Of a DNA stretch of 64,000 bases, positions 58,213 through 64,000 are shown piece after piece. The stretch spans positions 1,507,883 through 1,571,882 of the forward strand of contig NC_020802.1 in NCBI RefSeq assembly GCF_000153405.2, read 5' to 3'. How positions within the stretch are numbered: position 1 is the first letter of the stretch; every line of letters begins with the position of its first letter. The translations under genes were made by a program, and so were the position numbers. Below the pieces are notes generated by a model that worked only from the letters and a program-made list of their open reading frames with translations, was not told the origin of the DNA and searched no databases. Source of the stretch: Psychromonas sp. CNPT3. GTDB lineage: Bacteria > Pseudomonadota > Gammaproteobacteria > Enterobacterales > Psychromonadaceae.

Positions 58213-58394
58213 CTATACCCTTGAAAATTAATTGATATTTCTAATCTATATATTTATAAACCACTATTATCCTAGTTCGTTATTAAAAATAATTACGTAA
58301 ATTACTTTAATTACTTAATTAAATTTGCTTTTTTTGAAGTTTGATCATCACAAAAAATAATTTAAGTGCTATTACGCTAATAATTTAATTGAAA
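58213..58394. other. AT-rich gap upstream of the OmpA-like fragment
   Basis: About 180 bp with no gene. It is rich in AATTA motifs and probably contains the promoter for the barrel-lipoprotein pair on the minus strand. Confidence 0.4.
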
Positions 58395-58676
58395 TCGCTA
58401 TAACCACAGGATTTGTAAAAAGTATTATTTATTTACAAGGGGTAGACTTTTTTAAAATGGGGAGGTAATGCATTGACTGCATTAAAAAATTGAAAAAATC
58501 ACAATTTAAGACAAACGTAAATTAACCAGCATGTATATGCAGGATAATTTTAGTCACGTAATATCATCACTTTTATGGCGTATTAAATTGTTTTTGGGAG
58601 TGTTATAAGATGAAAGTCGTTAGAAAGTGGATTTTCATTGATAGGGGGAAGTGACATTTAATTTATTGAAAATACA
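58395..58676. repeat. ORF-less cassette-type repeat, copy B (3' half)
   Basis: From tcgctataaccacag to aatttattgaaaatacag, aligning with the second half of copies A and C. It ends directly at GCTAAC of an attC (58677), so this repeat edge coincides with a cassette junction. Its hairpin (58519-58550) has a different inner stem, GCAT/ATGC, that still pairs. Confidence 0.8.
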
Positions 58677-58726
58677 GCTAACGCTGCAAACACCGAAAGC
58701 TGTCCGCGTGATTTCCCTTATTATGT
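58677..58726 (-). other. Short attC-type site with an altered core
   Basis: GCTAAC (58677) to ATTATGT (58720-58726), 50 bp. Other sites here end GTTATGT or GTTAGC; this one has A at the G next to the crossover point. The stop codon of the ClbS/DfsB-like gene (58721-58723) lies inside the box, as in the next cassette. Confidence 0.55.
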
Positions 58727-59230
58727 GAATTCTCGATTGAAGCGCCGAACTTTTGTACGCATATTTTTCATAGGTGATGACGTATTAAACTGGATCATGC
58801 GCCCTAAAGTCCATTGCTCATACCACGCAACGCCATACAACTCATGGTTACTTAAATTTGAAATAAGTAAAAGTATATCGCTAACCGTAGACTCTAACTC
58901 AACAAGTAGGTCATCGTATTTCCAATCACGATATTCTTTGTGAAAACAATCGGCAAGTAAGCCTAATTGATTCCACTTATAACCCGTTTCAGGAAAATCA
59001 ACATGCTGGTTTTGAGATTTTAAGTGATGCCACTTTAGGACAAGCTTGCCCCATCCAATCAAGTAAGCAACCGTATCACTAACGCTAATGGTTGTACCTT
59101 TGATGTTTCCCTCTACACCCTTTTCACGCGTGTAGCTTTCTGGAATTGAACGATAATCAGCCATTAGCTTGAGAATAATTGAGCTTATGGCTAACTCCAA
59201 TTCATCCTTATTTTTTGGTACAGAAGACAA
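58721..59230 (-). CDS. ClbS/DfsB-family four-helix bundle protein
   Basis: 169 residues. The DUF1706 pattern is clear: MSSVPKNKDELELAISS at the start, VSDTVAYLIGWGKLVLKWHH, FPETGYKWNQLGLLADCF and LYGVAWYEQWTLGRMIQFNT SSP near the end. ClbS protects against colibactin by hydrolysing its cyclopropane; DfsB is a relative. A role in resistance to a DNA-damaging or reactive small molecule is plausible but unproven. Typical integron cassette gene, ending in an attC. Confidence 0.9.
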   Translation of the reverse strand: MSSVPKNKDELELAISSIILKLMADYRSIPESYTREKGVEGNIKGTTISVSDTVAYLIGWGKLVLKWHHLKSQNQHVDFPETGYKWNQLGLLADCFHKEYRDWKYDDLLVELESTVSDILLLISNLSNHELYGVAWYEQWTLGRMIQFNTSSPMKNMRTKVRRFNREFT

Positions 59231-59245
59231 TATCGACCTCCATTC

Positions 59246-59360
59246 ACATGACGCTTTTGTAACAGGCGAATTTTATGAAGCAGTTTGTGTGATACTGATG
59301 CGCAGTGGCAACACAAAAATGTTTAGCTAAAAGTTGTCCCCGTGGAAGCGCGTGTTATGT
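59246..59360 (-). other. attC site between cassettes
   Basis: ACATGAC at 59246 and GTTATGT at 59354-59360 bound a 115-bp stretch with partly complementary arms. The next gene's stop codon (59355-59357) falls in the right box. The left box has one mismatch to ACATAAC. Confidence 0.65.
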
Positions 59361-60128
59361 GCATTTCCAGTCGGAATAATATTTTAATAAATAGATCTTT
59401 AGAGCATCTCTTTTTGACGAGTACTTATCATCAATTTGATCTAAATAACCATCAATTAAGCTAATGACTTCATTATCGGAACATTCACGATACCAGCTAC
59501 CAGATATTTTCAGATGACCTCCTCCACCTTGTAGTACCCATGAAGGATCATTGATTTTTATAAATTCAGAACTACGCTGACGTAAAATTCTATTATGCCT
59601 ACCATTAAAAGAGATCACCGTATTCGGACTTAAAGCATCTAATTCTTGACTCGATAACCTATCATTTTCACTCCAGTAGAGCATTGGACATTGATAATTT
59701 TTCAATTTTTTATCAGGATTAATATCAGCTCCATCATTCATAGAAAATTTGTAATAGTTGGTTACTGAGATTGAGTTATGAATCTCAGTAAAACTACTCA
59801 ATTTATCACCGAATTTTGCATGAATATATAGCCCTGCTATCGCAAGCATTACTTTATATGGTGCTATCCAAATGTTTGTATACTCACCAGCATCGAGCAT
59901 CTGGCATACCTTTTCCCGTCTAGTTTTATTCAATAAACTGTCCCACGGTTCGGAGACGTTTTGCGCCATACCGTACATAATGATTTTGTACTTATCATAT
60001 TCAGAACCAATATGAGGGATGTAAGGAGGAAATATATTTCCCATATGGTCTTTAGTGGATATAAGTTCATGGTAAGGTTTCAGGACTTCAGTATTGTACG
60101 CCTGAAAAATGTCTATTAAATTGTCCAT
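59355..60128 (-). CDS. Hypothetical cassette protein
   Basis: 257 residues from ATG 60128 (MDNLIDIFQAYNTEVL), preceded by GGAAGTAAC; the frame to 60212 starts inside the attC arm. There is no signal or membrane segment. Visible motifs are KIIMYGMAQNVSEPWDS, IWIAPYKVMLAIAGLYIHAKFG, and VISFNGRHNRILRQRS. Looks like a soluble alpha/beta enzyme. I do not recognise the family. Confidence 0.75.
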   Translation of the reverse strand: MDNLIDIFQAYNTEVLKPYHELISTKDHMGNIFPPYIPHIGSEYDKYKIIMYGMAQNVSEPWDSLLNKTRREKVCQMLDAGEYTNIWIAPYKVMLAIAGLYIHAKFGDKLSSFTEIHNSISVTNYYKFSMNDGADINPDKKLKNYQCPMLYWSENDRLSSQELDALSPNTVISFNGRHNRILRQRSSEFIKINDPSWVLQGGGGHLKISGSWYRECSDNEVISLIDGYLDQIDDKYSSKRDALKIYLLKYYSDWKCT

Positions 60129-60162
60129 GTTACTTCCATTTAGTGATTGCACATAATGCTTT

Positions 60163-60252
60163 GCTAACCGACGTAGAGGTTTGGCTTTATTTTTGCACTC
60201 TTTCTTTGGCAAAAACTGCGACAGCCGTTATGCGTCCAGTGATTTGACTTGT
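60163..60252 (-). other. Left part of an attC broken by an IS110-family element
   Basis: From GCTAAC (60163) to ACTTGT (60247-60252); the last 19 bases before the break, GTCCAGTGATTTGACTTGT, equal the end of the attC at 54018-54119. The remainder, ACTTGTTATGT, resumes at 61359-61369 after the element. Confidence 0.75.
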
Positions 60253-60266
60253 ATGGATAATAACCC

Positions 60267-60335
60267 CCTAAAATGATTACCATTTAATCCTTTTAGGGTA
60301 ATGTGAGACCCAAGCTTTGGCTGCAACCAAAGCTT
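60267..60335 (+). ncRNA. Possible bridge-RNA remnant of the IS110 element
   Basis: Hairpin 1: CCCTAAAA (60267-60274) with TTTTAGGG (60291-60298). Hairpin 2: AAGCTTTGG (60312-60320) with CCAAAGCTT (60327-60335) around CTGCAA. Both lie between the left boundary and the transposase start, where IS110 bridge RNAs are encoded. Inferred from position and structure only. Confidence 0.4.
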
Positions 60336-60393
60336 TCTTATACAACAGTTCGATGAATGCCAGGCTCCTCATTTGAGAGACCGTTAACAAGAA

Positions 60394-61341
60394 TGAACGT
60401 TGTACAAGACTCCAAGCATTAAAGTCGGACAGTCAACTGGGCCTCGAGCCCGAATAGCAAGGCGGAGTCAGCTTATTATGAATTGCACAAACAATCAAAA
60501 AGGCATTAAAGAAGCCATTAAAAAAATCAAACCACATAAACTGACGCGTATTGTTATTGAAGCTACGGGTCGACTTGAACATGCGTTTATCATTGTGCTC
60601 ACAAGCAGAATTACCGTTTACAGTGGCAAATCCAGCCCATGTTAAAAAGTTTGCAGGCGCGATTGGCCGCAAGGCTAAAACAGATAAACTTGATGCCCAA
60701 TTAATTGCACATTATGGCGAAGCCATTAAACCAACCTTATCGACATTAAAGCCCGAAAACATGCAGTTAATGAGCGATTTATTATCTCGAAGAAGGCAAC
60801 TCATGGCCATGCAAACCATGGAGAAAAATTGCCTTCAAATCATGCCAAAAGAGATCTCGAATATTATAAAACCCATATTGACTGCTATTAAAAATTAGAT
60901 AGAAAAAGTCGACGGTAAACTCAGTAAGCTGATTGAAAAGTGCGATGAATACAAAGCCAAAAACACCATCATTCAAAGTATGCCAAGCATCGGTCTGTGG
61001 TTGCTTTTAACCTATTGAGTGACATGCCAGAGCTCGGTTATTTAACAAATAAAGAAGCAGCATTATTAATTGGTGTTGCACCATTCAATAAAGAAAGTGA
61101 TAGTTATGAAGGTCAACGAAGAATACATGGTGGTCGCCATAAAATAAGAACGGTGATGTACATGGCAATGATGTCAGCAATGCAATACAATCCTGTTTTT
61201 AAAACTACATATCAGCGATTAGTTACAACAGGAAAACCGAAGAAAACAGCGATAATTGCCTGCGTTCGTAAGATGATTACCATACTAAATTCGATGGTGA
61301 GAGATGGTGCCATGTGGGATCCTGAAATAAATAAAAATTAG
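60394..61341 (+). pseudogene. IS110-family transposase, multiply frameshifted
   Basis: A short start MNVVQDSKH (from 60394) resembles the IS110 N-terminus. The frame then shifts to CTNNQKGIKEAIKKIKPHKL and IVIEATGRLEHAF, then near 60600 to LPFTVANPAHVKKFAGAIGR and KAKTDKLDAQLIAHYGEA, the RuvC-like DEDD region. An in-frame TAG interrupts at 60896-60898. Another shift near 60990 restores the C-terminal Tnp domain (LTNKEAALLIGVAPFNKES and GRHKIRTVMYMAMMSA). It cannot be active. Confidence 0.85.
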
Positions 61342-61379
61342 GAATTGACACCATAGTCACTTGTTATGTTTATAGGCTA

Positions 61380-61910
61380 TTATCTCACTCGGCCAACACA
61401 CTTATTACTTATATTCATTTTTTGGTCTTCTGATTTTGAGACAACTGAAAATACACCTTTCATGTCGTCAAGATTTAAACTGAATTTCATCTTTTTGTTG
61501 GGATTTCCCTGATTATCGTTAGAACCATAAGCAATACCATAGACATTTAACAATTCCCCTTCTTTTTCCATATAGTCTATACAGACAAGAGGTAAGCGTG
61601 GCTGTTTAATTTTAGTTAAAACTACAGGATCGTTAAATCCTGAAATTAAGACGACTGAAAATACAGGATTTATAGTTCCACGACCTCCAAAGCACTCTAA
61701 ATCACCTTCCCAATAAACAACGTATTGATCATCAGATTCATCTATACCCTTTTCCCCTCTTGTCTTAACAACTTTATATGAATCATCATTAATTGAACAC
61801 GCAACCGTTGAACTGAATTTTTTAACTAAATTAACAGCATCACGATTATCGAATGCAGTTACAGTATTTACAGCCGAAAGCATTAGAAAACCAATCATTA
61901 TTTTTTTCAT
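61380..61910 (-). CDS. Hypothetical secreted cassette protein
   Basis: 176 residues. Signal peptide MKKIMIGFLMLSAVNTVTAF. Mature protein about 156 residues with four Cys (SSTVACSIND, GDLECFGGRG, PLVCIDYME, SNKCVGRV), probably two disulfides in the periplasm. I do not recognise the family. The attC at its 3' end was rebuilt around the IS110 element. Confidence 0.75.
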   Translation of the reverse strand: MKKIMIGFLMLSAVNTVTAFDNRDAVNLVKKFSSTVACSINDDSYKVVKTRGEKGIDESDDQYVVYWEGDLECFGGRGTINPVFSVVLISGFNDPVVLTKIKQPRLPLVCIDYMEKEGELLNVYGIAYGSNDNQGNPNKKMKFSLNLDDMKGVFSVVSKSEDQKMNISNKCVGRVR

Positions 61911-61949
61911 TTTATTGCTCTTTTTATATAAAAAACAGGGTATATTTAA

Positions 61950-61988
61950 ACATAAACGTTTGCGTCCAAGTTAAGTAACTTGTTATGT
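61950..61988 (-). other. Short attC-type site
   Basis: ACATAAACG (61950) to GTTATGT (61982-61988), about 39 bp, with an internal stem AAGTTA/TAACTT. It has an extra A in the left box compared with ACATAAC. It lies between the 176-residue and 82-residue cassettes and is shorter than a normal attC, so may be truncated. Confidence 0.5.
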
Positions 61989-62009
61989 TTAACGTACTTA
62001 TTTATTTAA

Positions 62010-62258
62010 CTATCTTTCTTTATTTGATTGAGACAGAACAGATGCAGCTAGCTCTTTAGTATTTTCATTATATTTTGCACTCTTGAGAACTTTTGATGCC
62101 AAAGTTTCAAGTTCAGCACCAGTTTGCTTCGTTTTAGATTTTTGAGATAAAGCTGAAGCAGCTAATTTTTTAGCTGTCTGCGAAGATTTATTATTTTGTA
62201 ATATTTTCGCAGCCTTAGATGCAACTTTCTTAGATGTAGTTTTAGTATTTTTAGACAT
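62010..62258 (-). CDS. Conserved small hypothetical protein
   Basis: 82 residues from ATG 62258, with GGAG five bases upstream (the first of two adjacent ATGs is at 62261). The longer frame to 62378 runs through the attC and is not real. Sequence MSKNTKTTSKKVASKAAKIL then SSQTAKKLAASALSQ and YNENTKELAASVLSQSNKER contains two similar helical repeats ending in AASxLSQ. A protein of this type is widespread in Gammaproteobacteria and of unknown function. Confidence 0.85.
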   Translation of the reverse strand: MSKNTKTTSKKVASKAAKILQNNKSSQTAKKLAASALSQKSKTKQTGAELETLASKVLKSAKYNENTKELAASVLSQSNKER

Positions 62259-62365
62259 CATAACTCCATATGATTTGTAGATAACTTTAAAAAAAACTTC
62301 ATTATTAGATAAAGCATCAAAACTATTTACCCAAACACACCTGCATGAATAAACTGTAATAATAA

Positions 62366-62465
62366 ACATAACGCCCACTTAAGCGGACAAAAATTGTTGG
62401 CTATAATGTGAAGCGAAGCAAAACGTAGCCAACTGTTTTTGTTCCGTTTAAAGTGCTTGTTATGT
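62366..62465 (-). other. Textbook attC site
   Basis: ACATAAC (62366-62372) and GTTATGT (62459-62465) are perfect complements exactly 100 bp apart. The arms pair for most of their length, for example CCACTTAAGCGGAC with GTTCCGTTTAAAGTG, AAAAATTGTTGGCTA with TAGCCAACTGTTTTT. This is the structure of a Vibrio-type chromosomal-integron attC, and the best single proof of the array. Confidence 0.95.
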
Positions 62466-62470
62466 GACGA

Positions 62471-63094
62471 TTACCAACGACCTATAATTGGTTTGCTACC
62501 GCTTAAAGTTATTTGGTTTAACTGACCATGCCCATTAGTTATAGAAATGGATTTGTGCATTTTATTTGGTTTTTTATGAAACCAGCGGTTGCATATAACT
62601 ACTAAATCGATAAAGGTGGAACTTGACTCAAGGTGTTTAGCTAATGATTTAGTAACATCCATATCAGGAATAACCAAGAAATCCCCAGAGTTTTTTATAT
62701 AATCTGGTCCCTCCGCCATACTATCAAGTTTACTTTGCATCATTTTTCTTGGGATTGGCGCATCATATCCTTTAGAAAGCATAACATTTGGAAATTCTGG
62801 AGCCATAAAGTCAATTAACCAACCATCGGCCTCTATCCATGAATGAAACTCATCTTCGGATGATTTCAGCTGACCATCTACGATTGAGCCAAAACCTAAA
62901 ATATTTTCCACACCTAGATGATAAGCGGCAAACCCTGAATAAACCTTTGCGTTTATTTTATAATGCTCATTCAGTATGTAAGCACCACAGTAATTGTAAA
63001 ATAAACATGACTTATTGGTATCCGAGTTTTCACTTTTTAAAACGGCATGCGCAATACTATAAATTCTTTGATAATCAGAAAGTGTAATTAACAA
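62471..63094 (-). CDS. DUF2026-family cassette protein
   Basis: 207 residues from TTG 63094 (MLITLSDYQRIYSIAHAVLK), with GAGGGGTTAGG upstream; a GTG at 63115 is the longer alternative. Family blocks: CLFYNYCGAYILNEHYKIN, GFAAYHLG, FHSWIEADGWLIDFMAPEF and PRKMMQSKL. The Cys/His/Asp arrangement (CGAYIL...FHSWIE...WLIDFMAP) resembles transglutaminase-like proteins, but this is inference. It is common in integron cassettes. Confidence 0.8.
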   Translation of the reverse strand: MLITLSDYQRIYSIAHAVLKSENSDTNKSCLFYNYCGAYILNEHYKINAKVYSGFAAYHLGVENILGFGSIVDGQLKSSEDEFHSWIEADGWLIDFMAPEFPNVMLSKGYDAPIPRKMMQSKLDSMAEGPDYIKNSGDFLVIPDMDVTKSLAKHLESSSTFIDLVVICNRWFHKKPNKMHKSISITNGHGQLNQITLSGSKPIIGRW

Positions 63095-63113
63095 CCTAAC
63101 CCCTCTTAAAGTC

Positions 63114-63557
63114 ACATAACAGCGTATTAGACTGCATTCTTACTAATACACATCTAACAATTACTTATAGTTCATTTAATAACATAAAAACATATTAATA
63201 AACAGCATGTTGGCGTTATTTATTGATGAGTGAGTGATATTTTTTATGTTTAAAGTGAGTTCTGTTGTTATCGAGGTCTCTATAACAACAGATTTTACAA
63301 AAAGTATTGCTTATTTACAGAGGGTTATACGTTTTTGGATGTGGAAGTAATGCATCTATTGCACTAAAAAAACGAAAAAGTCATATTATAAGGCAAACGC
63401 AAATTAACCTGTGTATATACACATGTTAATTTTAGGTCGCGTAAAATCATCACTTTTATGGCGTATTACATTATTTTGGGAGTGTTATCAGACGAAAATC
63501 GTAAGAAAGTGGCTTTTTATCTTCATTGAGAGGGAAAGTGACATTGAATTTATTGAA
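63114..63557. repeat. ORF-less cassette-type repeat, copy C (fullest)
   Basis: Starts ACATAACAGCGTATTAGACT, so its left edge is an attC-like core box next to the DUF2026 cassette. It matches copy A over 400 bp and copy B at the right end (gaaagtgacatt.aatttattgaa). The hairpin at 63401-63432 is AAATTAAC, a mismatch, TGTGTA-TA-TACACA, a mismatch, GTTAATTT. Confidence 0.85.
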
Positions 63558-63733
63558 CTTTGGTTAATGAAGCTCGAGTATAAAGGGATCCTCGCGGGAG
63601 CTTTCTGCACTATTACGCCTCAGAGTATTGCCCCAAAAACACCTTTTGGGGAAATGTTATTTATTAGTTCATGAAGCAGCAGATGTGAATCGTACATCTC
63701 AAGGTTAAAGACATTACTATTAATGCTTCCTTA
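63558..63733. other. Gap between copy C and the antitoxin gene
   Basis: No attC is visible here even though one is expected after the antitoxin gene. A hairpin CCCCAAAA...TTTTGGGG lies at about 63631-63652 and could be a terminator. No gene is supported. Confidence 0.4.
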
Positions 63734-64000
63734 TTATAACTCTGCTATTTGAGTCAATGTTTCAGGGTAGCGCTGAACTAATTTTAATAGCGTTATTGCT
63801 TGACCATTTGGTGCACTACGCCCTTGCTCCCAATTTTCTAATGTCCTTGATGATGTGTGCAGTAACTGCGCGAAGACACCTCGAGATAAGTTAAATTTTT
63901 CTCTTATCCCAATAATTTCAACGGGACTAATTCCAAGTCCACTACTTAAGGCAACTTTATGTGTTCGTAAAGTTAATTTACCTTCTGAGTGATTTTTAGC
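63734..64000 (-). CDS. higA: HigA-2-like antitoxin (partial, cut by the right edge)
   Basis: 88 C-terminal residues before TAA at 63734-63736; the start is off the window. AKNHSEGKLTLRTHKV, then SPVEIIGIREKFNLSRGVFA, LLHTSSRTLENWEQGRSAPN and GQAITLLKLVQRYPETL form an XRE-type helix-turn-helix. It is very close to the HigA-2 antitoxin of the Vibrio cholerae superintegron as I remember it. Toxin higB should precede it, just to the right of the window. Confidence 0.88.
   Translation of the reverse strand, partial: AKNHSEGKLTLRTHKVALSSGLGISPVEIIGIREKFNLSRGVFAQLLHTSSRTLENWEQGRSAPNGQAITLLKLVQRYPETLTQIAEL

Larger units (their letters stand above)
60253..61358 (+). mobile_element. Degenerate IS110-family insertion sequence in an attC
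   Basis: Bounded by ACTTGT on both sides (60247-60252 and 61359-61364). It has a 135-bp non-coding 5' region with two perfect hairpins, then a broken transposase gene. The lack of terminal inverted repeats and the 5' non-coding region fit IS110-group elements, whose bridge RNA is encoded there. It is about 1.1 kb, shorter than the usual 1.3-1.5 kb. Confidence 0.8.

Noticed and set aside
59355-60128. Uracil-DNA-glycosylase-like function
   Set aside because: YGMAQN and FNGRHN loosely recall it, but the order and catalytic residues do not fit well enough to name.
62259-62378. N-terminal extension of the 82-residue cassette protein
   Set aside because: The extension reads through the attC; a GGAG-backed ATG lies at 62258.
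63411-63674. An 87-codon frame in and after repeat copy C
   Set aside because: The equivalent frame is broken in copies A and B, so it is not conserved coding sequence.

Overview
The window is AT-rich bacterial DNA from a facultatively anaerobic marine gammaproteobacterium. Gene content points to a Psychromonas/Vibrio/Shewanella-like relative: TamAB, ubiTUV, napFDABC with NarQ/NarP, sapABCDF, proQ-prc, dinG-priC, and a chromosomal integron with an antitoxin very like Vibrio HigA-2. Genus is inferred, not proven. I see no rRNA, tRNA, CRISPR array or prophage.

Layout. 0-9.8 kb: tamB (cut by the left edge) and tamA; a Crp/Fnr-type regulator with a perfect FNR box at its start; a decayed methyltransferase; htpX; ppiC; ubiT divergent from ubiU-ubiV (oxygen-independent ubiquinone synthesis); an EAL-domain protein. 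9.9-23.5 kb: a nitrate-respiration block. It holds molybdate uptake (modABC), molybdopterin synthesis (moaA, moaB, moaC, moaD, moaE, mobA), periplasmic nitrate reductase (napFDABC, with a perfect FNR box upstream) and the nitrate two-component pair narQ-narP. 23.5-30.4 kb: dinG, a TSUP permease, priC, a ybaM-like small gene, acyP, cysS, ppiB, lpxH. 30.6-35.9 kb: an inserted LysR-regulated tripartite efflux system (outer membrane lipoprotein, HlyD-type adaptor, 14-TM MFS pump), bounded by the real 3' end of lpxH and a decayed direct copy of it. 36.1-50.3 kb: prc-proQ, trhP-yfhL, a MATE pump, sapABCDF, ttcA, tpiA, a BI-1/YccA protein. 50.3-53.8 kb: a frameshifted small secreted protein, then an HxlR regulator divergent from an aldehyde dehydrogenase and a 2-oxoglutarate oxygenase.

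From about 54.0 kb to the right edge lies the distal part of a chromosomal integron cassette array. Single genes on the minus strand are each followed by an attC-type site, the clearest at 62366-62465. Cassette products include conserved hypotheticals, a ClbS/DfsB-family protein, a DUF2026-like protein, a large Ig-like/RCC1-repeat lipoprotein and a HigA-2-like antitoxin cut by the edge. The integrase and attI should lie to the right of the window. A dead IS110-family element sits inside one attC. A roughly 440 bp ORF-less repeat occurs three times in the array, with a fourth diverged copy at 50.8 kb outside it. It begins and ends at cassette-type core sites and carries a hairpin kept by paired base changes; this is the most novel-looking item here.

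A 160 bp MITE-like repeat occurs three times (19.5, 27.5 and 30.6 kb). The third copy supplies the stop codon of the LysR gene.
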